Assembly: GCF_022771645.1 (NCBI RefSeq)
Contig: NZ_JALFCU010000072.1
Location: forward strand, 1-27,614
Direction: 5' to 3'
Length of the DNA stretch: 27,614 nt
DNA from: Selenomonas sp.
GTDB taxonomy: Bacteria > Bacillota > Negativicutes > Selenomonadales > Selenomonadaceae
How positions within the stretch are numbered: the first letter of the stretch is position 1; each line of letters starts with the position of its first letter. The notes under the pieces are model-generated. The model was given only the letters and a program-made list of their open reading frames with translations, ran no database searches and had not been told where the DNA came from. Below are positions 1 to 14,280 of the stretch, piece by piece. The translations under genes and the position numbers were made by a program.

Positions 1-4
1 TTTC

Positions 5-4021
<4,017 letters not shown>

Positions 4022-4039
4022 AGAGATGACACTCCCTTC

Positions 4040-7810
<3,771 letters not shown>

Positions 7811-7886
7811 CCCTTAGCCTGTTCATGAAATATCGATCGATAAAAATTTTGGAAACGAAAAACAGCATACGGAACAAAGGAGCAAT

Positions 7887-7917
7887 AAAAAAACAAGGCA
7901 AAAACGTTCTGGCCCTG
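7887..7917 (-). terminator. Possible attenuator hairpin in the rpoB leader
   Basis: On the minus strand CAGGGC (7912-7917) can pair with GCCTTG (7894-7899) across a 12-nt loop, with one G-U pair. Seven T residues follow (7887-7893). It lies between the rpoB promoter and the start codon, so it could act as a weak terminator or attenuator. The stem is only six base pairs, so this is tentative. Confidence 0.35.
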
Positions 7918-7984
7918 CTTCTCTTTCTGTCCTTTCCGATGCTCGATGCGCACACTTCGCCCTATTCATTTCCTGTGGTTCATT

Positions 7985-8013
7985 ACTGTATCATGCAAAA
8001 AAAAATTTGTCAA
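7985..8013 (-). promoter_or_regulatory. Promoter of rpoBC
   Basis: Minus-strand -35 TTGACA (8008-8013), 17-nt spacer containing a T9 tract, and -10 TACAGT (7985-7990). It lies just downstream of the rplL terminator and predicts a leader of about 170 nt before rpoB. The perfect -35 and ideal spacing support it. The -10 matches four of six consensus bases. Confidence 0.7.
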
Positions 8014-8045
8014 CCCTTGTTTGTATTTTTTCGTTGTCGCTGCCA

Positions 8046-8077
8046 ATAAAAAAGAACCGCCCCAAATGGAGCGGTTC
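8046..8077 (-). terminator. Rho-independent terminator after rplL
   Basis: Perfect 7-bp stem GAACCGC/GCGGTTC (8054-8060 and 8071-8077) with a 10-nt loop, followed on the minus strand by TTTTTTATT. It lies about 20 nt past the rplL stop codon and separates the rplJL unit from rpoBC. Read-through may set the ratio of ribosomal protein to polymerase synthesis. Confidence 0.8.
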
Positions 8078-8097
8078 CCGCATTTCGAAAAACGAAA

Positions 8098-8469
8098 TTA
8101 CTTGAGTTCGACCGTAGCGCCAGCCTCTTCGAGCTTCTTCTTGAGCTCTTCGGCTTCCGCTTTCGCGACGTTCTCTTTGACCGCAGCCGGAGCGCCGTCG
8201 ACGAGAGCTTTCGCTTCTTTCAGGCCGAGGCCCGTAGCTTCGCGGACCGCTTTGATGACGTTGATCTTCTTGTCGCCAACAGCCGTCAGCATGACGTTGA
8301 ACTCGGATTTCTCTTCCGCAGCAGCGCCAGCAGCAGCACCGCCGGCAGCAGCAACAGCGACCGGAGCAGCAGCGCTGACACCGAATTTCTCTTCCATAGC
8401 TTTCACGAGCTCGGAGAGTTCGAGGACCGTCATGCCCTCAATGGCTTCCATGATTTCTTCTTTCGTCAT
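8098..8469 (-). CDS. rplL: 50S ribosomal protein L7/L12
   Basis: 123-aa L7/L12 stalk protein, present in several copies on the ribosome where it recruits GTPase translation factors. The order is typical: an N-terminal dimerisation helix pair (MTKEEIMEAIEGM...), an Ala/Gly/Val-rich hinge around residues 35-55, and a C-terminal domain with the KINVIKAVREATGLGLKEAK factor-binding helix region. The start is ATG at 8467-8469, preceded by GGAGGT seven nt upstream. A longer in-frame TTG start at 8484 would place the ribosome site inside the coding region, so I reject it. Second gene of the rplJ-rplL pair; a terminator follows directly. Confidence 0.97.
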   Translation of the reverse strand: MTKEEIMEAIEGMTVLELSELVKAMEEKFGVSAAAPVAVAAAGGAAAGAAAEEKSEFNVMLTAVGDKKINVIKAVREATGLGLKEAKALVDGAPAAVKENVAKAEAEELKKKLEEAGATVELK

Positions 8470-8538
8470 TTCAATTACCTCCAATAAAATGGTTTTGTCT
8501 TGCAGTAAATTTTCTTGATTTATGAGACGAGCCGCAGA

Positions 8539-9078
8539 TTATGCGGATGCCTTCTGTGCGCGGATGGCGTCAAGCACATAGACCGCGTTGCGGATAACGC
8601 CCTGGAGGACGTTGACCGTATTCGAGATCGGAGCGTTCATGCTGCCCAGGAGTTTCGCGATGAGTTCCTCGCGGCTCGGGAGCGATGCGAGCGCCTTGAC
8701 CTCGCTGAGGCCGATGACCTTGCCTTCGACCATGCCGACTTTGACCGTCAGCACCTCGGTATCCTCAAGCTTGTTCTTCTTGATGAAACCGCAGATGACC
8801 TTGGCCGGTGCGACCGCATCCTCAGCGGAGAATGCAAACGCCGTCGTGCCTTCGAGATGCTCGTCGAGGCCTTCGATGCCGGCCTCTTTCGCAGCGAGGC
8901 GGAGCATCGTGTTCTTGACGACATGATAGGAAACGCCGGCTTCGCGGAGCTCGCGACGGAGCTCCGTGTCCTGCGCGACCGTCAGGCCTTTGTAGCCCGT
9001 GAGGACGACGCCTTTCGCGCTCTTGAGCTGCTCGGTGAGCTTTGCGACGATTTCCTGTTTTGCGGGAGTAACACCCAT
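8539..9078 (-). CDS. rplJ: 50S ribosomal protein L10
   Basis: 179-aa L10, which anchors L7/L12 dimers to 23S rRNA at the base of the stalk and is the classical autogenous repressor of its own mRNA leader. The N-terminal half (KQEIVAKLTEQLKSAKGVVLTGYKGLTV, quoted in part) and the YHVVKNTMLRLAA region are characteristic of the family. The C-terminal helix that binds L7/L12 follows the ASLPSREELIAKLLGSM segment. ATG start at 9076-9078 with GGAGGTG about 7 nt upstream. Preceded by an attenuator-type leader and followed after about 70 nt by rplL. Confidence 0.97.
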   Translation of the reverse strand: MGVTPAKQEIVAKLTEQLKSAKGVVLTGYKGLTVAQDTELRRELREAGVSYHVVKNTMLRLAAKEAGIEGLDEHLEGTTAFAFSAEDAVAPAKVICGFIKKNKLEDTEVLTVKVGMVEGKVIGLSEVKALASLPSREELIAKLLGSMNAPISNTVNVLQGVIRNAVYVLDAIRAQKASA

Positions 9079-9118
9079 GAATTACACCTCCATTTCGTTC
9101 TGTGATGTGTAAAGCGAA

Positions 9119-9245
9119 GCAAAAGAACCCCCGGCTGCACGCCGGAGGTTCCGAATTTTCTAGTTCAGTGCTCCGGCCTCGGCAGGCGCCAGGATTCACC
9201 GACGAATGTCGCCCATCCATCTTGCGCATCTTTTCTGTCCTATCG
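9119..9245 (-). promoter_or_regulatory. Ribosomal protein L10 leader
   Basis: The untranslated RNA before rplJ contains CCTGCCGAGG (9177-9186), which I recognise as the conserved 3' strand of the L10-binding kink-turn in Firmicutes L10 leaders. A possible 5' partner GACAG lies near 9234-9238. It is followed by an antiterminator/terminator pair. The expected role is feedback: free L10-L7/L12 complex binds the leader and favours termination. Assignment is by motif and position only; the 5' boundary is uncertain because a second GACAG half-site occurs further upstream at 9351-9355. Confidence 0.7.
9121..9151 (-). terminator. Attenuator hairpin of the L10 leader
   Basis: Minus-strand GAACCTCCGGC (9141-9151) pairs with GCCGGGGGTTC (9125-9135) across a 5-nt loop, giving 11 pairs including one U-G, followed by TTTTGC. 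It sits 43 nt before the rplJ start. The upstream GCCGGAG (9171-9177) is complementary to CTCCGGC in the stem (9141-9147), so a competing antiterminator fold is possible. Confidence 0.7.
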
Positions 9246-9326
9246 TCGTCGGCAAATCCTCGACGTAGCTTTGCTACGCCATCGGTTTGCCTCCTAGATA
9301 TGAGCAGAAAATCTGCTGCAATCTGG
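9217..9326. repeat. Large imperfect palindrome upstream of the L10 leader
   Basis: Two arms of about 53 nt (9217-9269 and 9273-9326) are imperfect inverted repeats around a TTT centre. The innermost six pairs (CGTAGC/GCTACG) are perfect, and GGCAAA/TTTGCC and CAGA/TCTG blocks recur further out. In RNA it would fold into one long hairpin. The left arm overlaps the 5' end of the L10 leader. Together with flanking sequence it accounts for most of the 362-nt gap between rplA and rplJ; I see no gene there. Confidence 0.7.
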
Positions 9327-9440
9327 ACGGCCGCCGTTCATCGGCGCATCCTGTCCGTTAGATGAAAATCTCAAACCTGCTGTCTACAGCCAAGATATTC
9401 GATTGTGCGAGGCTGGAGCCTCGTTGACCTGCGCTTAGGC

Positions 9441-10124
9441 TCAGCCGATCTGGACCGGCACGCCCGGGCCCATCGTGGCGGCGACCGTCACGGAGCGGAT
9501 GTACTGGCCTTTTGCAGCGGCCGGCTTGACGCGGATCAGTGTATCAATCAGGGCCTGGAAGTTCTGCTGGAGCTTCTCAGCGTCGAACGATGCCTTGCCG
9601 ATGGCGACGTGCACATTGCCCGCCTTGTCGGTGCGGTATTCGACCTTGCCTGCTTTTACCTCGGAGATGGCCTTCTGGAGATCCATCGTGACCGTGCCCA
9701 GTTTCGGGTTCGGCATGAGGCCGCGCGGGCCGAGGATCTTGCCGAGACGGCCGACCGTGCCCATCATGTCCGGCGTGGCGACAGCGACATCGAATTCGAG
9801 CCAGCCGCCCTGGATCTTCTGGACAATCTCGTCGGAACCAACGAAGTCTGCACCTGCAGCTTCTGCTTCTTTGACCTTCTCGCCCTTTGCGAAGACGAGA
9901 ACGCGCTTCGATTTGCCGGTGCCGTTCGGAAGAACGATGGCACCACGAACCTGCTGGTCCGGATATTTCGGATCGACGCCGAGGCGGACGTGGAGCTCAA
10001 TCGTTTCATCGAACTTCGCCGTGGCCGTCTTCTTGACGAGATCCATCGCCTCTGCGGGCGTGTAGAGCTTGCCAGCCTCGATGAGCTTGCAAGCGTCCTG
10101 GTATTTCTTGCCAGATTTTGCCAT
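9441..10124 (-). CDS. rplA: 50S ribosomal protein L1
   Basis: 227-aa L1, the protein of the mobile L1 stalk that helps release E-site tRNA, and in many bacteria a translational repressor of the L11 operon. Family signatures include GKSKRVLVFAKGEK, the RLGKILGPRGLMPNPKLGTV stretch near residues 120-140 and a C-terminal IRSVTVAATMGPGVPV. ATG start at 10122-10124, preceded by AAGGAG nine nt upstream. An in-frame extension to 10169 has no comparable ribosome site. It follows rplK by 63 nt, as in the usual rplKA order. Confidence 0.97.
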   Translation of the reverse strand: MAKSGKKYQDACKLIEAGKLYTPAEAMDLVKKTATAKFDETIELHVRLGVDPKYPDQQVRGAIVLPNGTGKSKRVLVFAKGEKVKEAEAAGADFVGSDEIVQKIQGGWLEFDVAVATPDMMGTVGRLGKILGPRGLMPNPKLGTVTMDLQKAISEVKAGKVEYRTDKAGNVHVAIGKASFDAEKLQQNFQALIDTLIRVKPAAAKGQYIRSVTVAATMGPGVPVQIG

Positions 10125-10187
10125 GATTTGTAACTCCTTCTCGTGGTACTGACGGACGGTGCCTCCCACGGGATGAAATCAGGAAAC

Positions 10188-10613
10188 TCAGTCCACGATT
10201 TCAATGCCCATGCTGCGCGCCGTGCCCTCGATCATGCGGGTCGCGGCATCGACGTTGGCAGCGTTGAGGTCTTTCATCTTGAGCTCGGCAATCTTCTGCG
10301 CTTCCGCACGCGGGAGCTTTGCGACCTTCTTCTTGTTCGGTTCGCCCGAAGCCTTGTCGAGTTTCGCCGCCTTCTTCAGCAGGACAGCTGCCGGCGGCGT
10401 CTTCGTGATGAACGTGAACGAACGATCTTCATAGACCGTGATCACGACCGGGATCACGAGGCCTGCCTGTGCCTTCGTGCGCTCATTGAACTCCTTGCAG
10501 AAGCCCATGATGTTGACGCCCGCCTGGCCGAGTGCCGGGCCGACCGGAGGCGCCGGGTTGGCTTTGCCAGCGACGACCTGCAGTTTGACGACTTTCGAAA
10601 CTTTCTTTGCCAT
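10188..10613 (-). CDS. rplK: 50S ribosomal protein L11
   Basis: 141-aa L11, part of the GTPase-associated centre and needed for RelA-type stringent signalling in many bacteria. The N-terminal domain is typical: VKLQVVAGKANPAPPVGPAL, with the proline-rich thiostrepton-contact region, then GVNIMGFCKEFN. The C-terminal rRNA-binding domain includes KTPPAAVLLKKA and ends EGTARSMGIEIVD. ATG start at 10611-10613 behind a strong AAGGAGGTGG. It lies 48 nt after nusG in the same transcription unit. Confidence 0.98.
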   Translation of the reverse strand: MAKKVSKVVKLQVVAGKANPAPPVGPALGQAGVNIMGFCKEFNERTKAQAGLVIPVVITVYEDRSFTFITKTPPAAVLLKKAAKLDKASGEPNKKKVAKLPRAEAQKIAELKMKDLNAANVDAATRMIEGTARSMGIEIVD

Positions 10614-10661
10614 GTGTTTTCCACCTCCTTAAAAGGAGCTGCTTTTGAAAGAACGTTGTTC

Positions 10662-11255
10662 TTAAAGAGAAGGTGTTTCCTTCTCGACAGCTTTCGTGAC
10701 TTCATCGAGGTCTGCTTCGACGTTCGTTTCCTTGCCGCCGAAGAGGTGCGTGACGATCGTGACGCGGCGGTTTTCCGCGTCAATCTCGAGAACTTTGCCC
10801 TCGAAGCCTTCGCTCGCGCCGGAGAGGACTTTGACGTAATCGCCGACCTCGACGTCGCCCTTCGTTTCCGCCATGCCATGCGGATGCAGGATGCGTTCCG
10901 CTTCTTCTTCGGAAAGGGGAATCGGCTCCTTGTTGTCGGGACCGACGAACCCCGTCACGCCCGTCGTGTTGCGCACGACGTACCAGCTGCGCGGGTTCAC
11001 GATCATGTCGACGAGCACATATCCAGGGAAAATCTTCCGCTCGACGAGCTTCGCCTTGCCCTTGCTGTCCGTTCCTTCCTCGACCATTTCCGTCGGGACG
11101 ACGACATTGAAGATCTTGTCTTCCATGTTCGCCGACGTAATCTTGCTCGTGAGGTCCTTCTGGACTTTGTTCTCATAGCCGGAATACGTGTGGACGACAT
11201 ACCAGGCGCGCTTCGATTCTTTCTCGAGCTTCTGCGTTTCGCTTTGTGCTTCCAT
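10662..11255 (-). CDS. nusG: Transcription termination/antitermination factor NusG
   Basis: 197-aa NusG. It binds the RNA polymerase clamp through its N-terminal domain and Rho or ribosomal S10 through its C-terminal KOW domain. The NGN domain begins at AWYVVHTYSGYENKV (about residue 17) and includes RKIFPGYVLVDM and VRNTTGVTGFVG. The KOW domain holds GDYVKVLSGASEGFEGKV followed by RVTIVTHLFGGKETNVEAD. A charged N-terminal extension of about 16 residues precedes the core. ATG start at 11253-11255; its GAGGTAAGG ribosome site overlaps the secE stop codon, so translation of the two genes is probably coupled. Confidence 0.97.
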   Translation of the reverse strand: MEAQSETQKLEKESKRAWYVVHTYSGYENKVQKDLTSKITSANMEDKIFNVVVPTEMVEEGTDSKGKAKLVERKIFPGYVLVDMIVNPRSWYVVRNTTGVTGFVGPDNKEPIPLSEEEAERILHPHGMAETKGDVEVGDYVKVLSGASEGFEGKVLEIDAENRRVTIVTHLFGGKETNVEADLDEVTKAVEKETPSL

Positions 11256-11261
11256 TTCGCC

Positions 11262-11474
11262 TTACCTCAGAATGATGTGGGACAAACGAGCGAAGAACGT
11301 GTCGCAGATCCAGATGAGGGCGCAGACGATCGCGACGGCGATGCCGACGACGACCGTGTAGTTGACGAGCTCCCTGCGCGAGGACCACGAGACTTTCTTC
11401 ATCTCGGCCACGACCTCGTGCAGGAACTCCATCGGATTCGTGCCTTCTTTGCTCTTCTCTGCCAACGTTTTCAC
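11262..11474 (-). CDS. secE: Preprotein translocase subunit SecE
   Basis: 70-aa SecE from a GTG start, an essential single-span subunit of the SecYEG channel. It has the amphipathic helix motif MKKVSWSSRREL, where the family usually has KVSWP, followed by one membrane segment (about residues 40-60: TVVVGIAVAIVCALIWI). The ATG at residue 15 (MEFLHEVV) is an alternative start behind GAAGG; it would give 56 aa, close to the usual SecE size. The ribosome site before the GTG is weak, so the start is uncertain. It lies between rpmG and nusG, the common arrangement. Confidence 0.93.
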   Translation of the reverse strand: MKTLAEKSKEGTNPMEFLHEVVAEMKKVSWSSRRELVNYTVVVGIAVAIVCALIWICDTFFARLSHIILR

Positions 11475-11503
11475 ATCCTGTCTGCTGCTCTCGCTTGCGG
11501 CGA

Positions 11504-11653
11504 TTACTTCGTTTCCTTATGGACCGTATGCTTCTTGCAGAACTTGCAATACTTGTTCATTTCCAGACGATCCGGGTTGTTCTTCTTGTTCTTGTTCGTG
11601 CGGTAGTTGCGGCTATGGCACTCCGTGCACTCGAGCGTGATATTGTTGCGCAT
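11504..11653 (-). CDS. rpmG: 50S ribosomal protein L33
   Basis: 49-aa L33, short enough to be missed by length filters. The sequence begins MRNNITLECTECHSRNYRT and ends with KYCKFCKKHTVHKETK. It keeps all four zinc-ligand cysteines (C9, C12, C36, C39), so it is the zinc-binding (C+) form. ATG start at 11651-11653 with GGGGGTGG seven nt upstream. First gene of the rpmG-secE-nusG-rplKA unit, about 40 nt after a good promoter. Confidence 0.96.
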   Translation of the reverse strand: MRNNITLECTECHSRNYRTNKNKKNNPDRLEMNKYCKFCKKHTVHKETK

Positions 11654-11695
11654 GTTTCCACCCCCTGCATCTGCTTTTCAAAATGTCACCAACAT

Positions 11696-11724
11696 AATTT
11701 AACACACCTCGCCCGGTGTGTCAA
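11696..11724 (-). promoter_or_regulatory. Promoter of the rpmG-secE-nusG-rplKA operon
   Basis: -35 TTGACA (11719-11724), 17-nt spacer, -10 TAAATT (11696-11701) on the minus strand. The DNA around the spacer contains a perfect inverted repeat ACACACC-N6-GGTGTGT that touches both boxes, which could be an operator. It lies between the tRNA terminator and rpmG. Confidence 0.75.
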
Positions 11725-11744
11725 TGACGATTTTGAATGCACGC

Positions 11745-11772
11745 ATAAATAAAACCCCTGATGCAGGGGTTT
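11745..11772 (-). terminator. Terminator after the tRNA cluster
   Basis: Nine-bp stem AAACCCCTG/CAGGGGTTT with a 3-nt loop (11752-11772). On the minus strand it is followed by TATTTATG, and the 3' stem ends in T residues. It lies about 10 nt past the CCA end of tRNA-Met and closes the tRNA transcript before the rpmG promoter. Confidence 0.8.
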
Positions 11773-11782
11773 GTCATCGGCT

Positions 11783-11859
11783 TGGTGGCGGCACAGAGAT
11801 TTGAACTCCGGACACTGCGGGTATGAACCGCATGCTCTAGCCAACTGAGCTATGCCGCC
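11783..11859 (-). tRNA. tRNA-Met(CAT), elongator
   Basis: 77-nt cloverleaf with encoded CCA. Acceptor GGCGGCA/TGCCGCC is fully paired, anticodon stem TGCGG/CCGCA encloses loop TTCATAC (anticodon CAT), and the T arm reads GGAGTTCAAATCTC. The paired first base rules out the initiator. The body resembles elongator Met rather than the lysidine-modified Ile tRNA, but sequence alone does not settle this fully. Confidence 0.93.
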
Positions 11860-11866
11860 TTTATGC

Positions 11867-11942
11867 TGGAGCTGATAACCAGGATTGAACTGGTGACCTT
11901 ATCCTTACCAAGGATACGCTCTACCGACTGAGCTATATCAGC
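11867..11942 (-). tRNA. tRNA-Thr(GGT)
   Basis: 76-nt cloverleaf with encoded CCA. Acceptor GCTGATA/TATCAGC, anticodon stem TATCC/GGATA around loop TTGGTAA, giving anticodon GGT for Thr codons ACC and ACU. It is separated by 7 nt from tRNA-Met and by 9 nt from the initiator tRNA, so all are probably processed from one transcript. Confidence 0.95.
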
Positions 11943-11951
11943 AAACCTTCT

Positions 11952-12027
<76 letters not shown>

Positions 12028-12091
12028 ATCTCGTGGGCGTTCCCTCTTGCGAAAGAACGTATTATATGAAACAAAAATTGTGAAATTGTCT

Positions 12092-12167
<76 letters not shown>

Positions 12168-12208
12168 ATTTGAGGTGCCGTTTATATCTGTTCGGCTGAC
12201 AATGAGAT

Positions 12209-12237
12209 ATTATAGTGCACTTCTCCCTGTACGTCAA
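12209..12237 (-). promoter_or_regulatory. Promoter of the tRNA cluster
   Basis: Minus-strand -35 TTGACG (12232-12237), 17-nt spacer and consensus -10 TATAAT (12209-12214), about 40 nt before the first initiator tRNA. One of the strongest promoter matches in the window. Confidence 0.85.
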
Positions 12238-12257
12238 GCATTTTTTATACCTCGTGC

Positions 12258-12295
12258 AAAAAAAAATCTGGCAACCACGAAATATGGCTGCCAGA
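12258..12295 (-). terminator. Terminator after the phosphofructokinase gene
   Basis: Stem TCTGGCAGCCA/TGGTTGCCAGA (11 pairs including one G-T) with a 7-nt loop, followed by nine T on the minus strand. It starts 24 nt past the stop codon and closes the unit before the tRNA promoter. Confidence 0.92.
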
Positions 12296-12318
12296 CAGAT
12301 GGCTCTATGGATAGAAGC

Positions 12319-13611
12319 TTATTTCTTTTCCTCGGCCTTCGCTTCCGCTTTCGGCGCTTCGGCTTTTGCGAAGAGGTATGCGTAACGCTGGTGGAACTCG
12401 TCCTGCGTCATGCGGTAGGCGTTGGCGAGGCCCGGGTCGTCGAGGTCGCCTTCTTCGAGGCGCATCATGAGGCCGCGCGCGATCTTGTAGTGGACGGACT
12501 CGATGTTGACCTTGCGGACTTTCGTCTTGCCCGTCTGCGGGTCGCGGATATCTTCGAAGCGCAGCGGCACGGCCTGGTTGTCCTGAATCGTGATGAGCGC
12601 GCTGGAGTCGCCAGCCATGAGGAACTGGACGGCGGAGTAGCCGAGCGAACGCGCGTAGTCGATGTCATAGGCGATTGGCGCCGTGCAGCGGAGCTCGTAG
12701 CCGATTTCCTTGTCGATGATCGAGACTTTGATGTCGAGCTTCTTGACCTCGGCGAGGACGGCCTGCTTCAGGATCTCGCCGAAATCGAGCTCGCTGTAGC
12801 GGATGTGGCCGTGCTCGTCCGTGACGACGTTGCCGAGCTTCTTGAAATCTTCCGGCGCGATCTTTTCGATAACGCCTTCGGCGATGACCGTGACGCCGTA
12901 GTTCTTGCCCGTGAGGTAGCGCTTGACGATCGAGCCCGTGATGATGTCGACGACCTGCTGCAGGGGGATCTTGTCCTGCGGGAACTCCTCCGGGATGATG
13001 GTGAGCGCGGCGCCGGCGCTGCGGCCCATGCCGAGTGCGAGGTGGCCGGCCGTGCGGCCCATGGCGATCGTGAAGTACCAGCGGTTGTTCGTCGTGCGGG
13101 CGTCTTCCATGAGGTTCTCGACCTCTTCCGTGCCGAACGCGCGCGCCGTCTCGAAGCCGAACGTCGGGATGCCTTCCGGCAGCGGCAGGTCGTTGTCGAT
13201 GGTCTTCGGGACGTGCACGACGTTGATCGTGCGGCCCATCTTGCGTGCGTAGTCGGAGACGGCCGAGGAGCTGTAGGCCGTGTCATCGCCGCCGATCGTC
13301 ACGAGGTGCGTGACGCCGAGCTCCGTCAGCGTCTCGACGACGGTGCGGAGGTCGGATTCTTTCTTCGTCGGGTTGAAACGGCTCATCTTCAGGATGCAGC
13401 CGCCCGTCAGATGGATGCGGCTGATATTTTTCGGCTCGAGACGCACGTAGTTCTTCTCGCCGCGCGCGAGCCGCGAGAAGCCGTCATAGATGCCGAGCAC
13501 GTCCCAGCCATGGCGCGTCGCCTCGTTCGTGATGCCCGAGATGACGCTGTTGATGCCAGGCGCAGGCCCGCCACCGCAGACGATTGCTACGACGTTCTTG
13601 ATTCCGATCAT
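12319..13611 (-). CDS. pfp: Pyrophosphate-dependent 6-phosphofructokinase
   Basis: 430-aa cytosolic enzyme of the phosphofructokinase superfamily, converting fructose 6-phosphate and fructose 1,6-bisphosphate. GGDDT at 107-111 carries the second Asp typical of PPi-using enzymes; ATP-dependent enzymes usually have Gly there. PKTIDND at 135-141 holds the catalytic Asp residues, and MGRTAG at 184-189 is the substrate-binding motif. The reaction with PPi is reversible, so it can serve glycolysis and gluconeogenesis. ATG start at 13609-13611 with GGGGG 8 nt upstream; an in-frame extension to 13668 has no good ribosome site. The C-terminus ends in a low-complexity Ala/Lys/Glu tail of about 15 residues. 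Donor specificity is inferred from the motif, not proven. Confidence 0.92.
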   Translation of the reverse strand: MIGIKNVVAIVCGGGPAPGINSVISGITNEATRHGWDVLGIYDGFSRLARGEKNYVRLEPKNISRIHLTGGCILKMSRFNPTKKESDLRTVVETLTELGVTHLVTIGGDDTAYSSSAVSDYARKMGRTINVVHVPKTIDNDLPLPEGIPTFGFETARAFGTEEVENLMEDARTTNNRWYFTIAMGRTAGHLALGMGRSAGAALTIIPEEFPQDKIPLQQVVDIITGSIVKRYLTGKNYGVTVIAEGVIEKIAPEDFKKLGNVVTDEHGHIRYSELDFGEILKQAVLAEVKKLDIKVSIIDKEIGYELRCTAPIAYDIDYARSLGYSAVQFLMAGDSSALITIQDNQAVPLRFEDIRDPQTGKTKVRKVNIESVHYKIARGLMMRLEEGDLDDPGLANAYRMTQDEFHQRYAYLFAKAEAPKAEAKAEEKK

Positions 13612-13750
13612 GGAAAAATCCCCCTTTGGTATTCCCTTGCTTGTGCTTTGTGCGGTTTCACAATCCATTTAATTCTCGTTCTTTTCGAAATCTCCTGCTT
13701 TTCGTCGTGAACTTTTCGAAAAAAATCGAGATGGCGCGAAAACGGACGTC

Positions 13751-14269
13751 TCAAAGATACGTGACCGTCTCCGTAAGCGGCTTGCGGCTCGCGTGGTTCG
13801 CGAGCGGCTGGCCGGCCGGGACGTCAGCGGCGTGGCCGAGGTCCATGAGCAGCACGACCTCCTCGTTCTCGGGCAAGCCGAACAGCGCTTTCGCCTTTGC
13901 AGGGTCAAAATAGTTCAGCCAGCAGTTCTCTACGCCGTTCGCTGTCGCTGCGAGGCAGAGATGCGTCGCGACGATGGTCGCATCCTCGATGCCGCTCGTC
14001 GCGACGCCGCCCGGATACGTGAACACATTCGTCTTGTCATATGTGACCATCAAGACCACGGGCGCACCGTAGCGGCACGGCGTGAGTTCGTCGACCTTCT
14101 TCAGCCCTTCCTCAGACTGGATGACGTAGACGTGGTGCTCCTGCAAGTTCTTCGCCGTCGGCGCGAGGCGGCCGGCCGCGAGGATCGCGTCGAGCGCTTC
14201 CTTCGCGACGGGCGTGCCGTCGTATTTCTTGCAGGCGTAACGATTCTTGATGACGTCATTGAACTCCAT
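13751..14269 (-). CDS. Nitroreductase family protein (FMN-dependent)
   Basis: 172-aa protein of the nitroreductase superfamily: small cytosolic flavoenzymes, usually dimeric, that reduce nitro groups, quinones or other acceptors with NAD(P)H. The N-terminus MEFNDVIKNRYACKKYDG holds the basic FMN-phosphate motif. LAPTAKNLQEHHVYVI is the second FMN-contact segment, and the C-terminal half has GIEDATIVATHLCLAATANG with the conserved acidic/alanine helix. ATG start at 14267-14269 with AGGAGG seven nt upstream. That ribosome site overlaps the stop codon of the CYTH gene 11 nt away, so the pair is translationally coupled. The substrate cannot be read from sequence. Confidence 0.88.
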   Translation of the reverse strand: MEFNDVIKNRYACKKYDGTPVAKEALDAILAAGRLAPTAKNLQEHHVYVIQSEEGLKKVDELTPCRYGAPVVLMVTYDKTNVFTYPGGVATSGIEDATIVATHLCLAATANGVENCWLNYFDPAKAKALFGLPENEEVVLLMDLGHAADVPAGQPLANHASRKPLTETVTYL

Positions 14270-14280
14270 AATGTGACCTC

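Noticed and set aside
8470..8484. Upstream TTG start for rplL giving five more residues
   Set aside because: The TTG overlaps the GGAGGT ribosome site that serves the ATG at 8469, and the shorter form matches the family N-terminus.
12061..12084. TATAAT at 12061-12066 as a second promoter between the two initiator tRNAs
   Set aside because: The matching -35 position (ACAATT at 17 nt) is poor; the upstream TTGACG-17-TATAAT promoter explains the cluster.
13700..13750. Possible terminator after the nitroreductase gene (T7 run with GAGA/TCTC)
   Set aside because: The stem is only about four base pairs with a large loop, so it is not convincing; I also saw no clear promoter for the phosphofructokinase gene in this gap.
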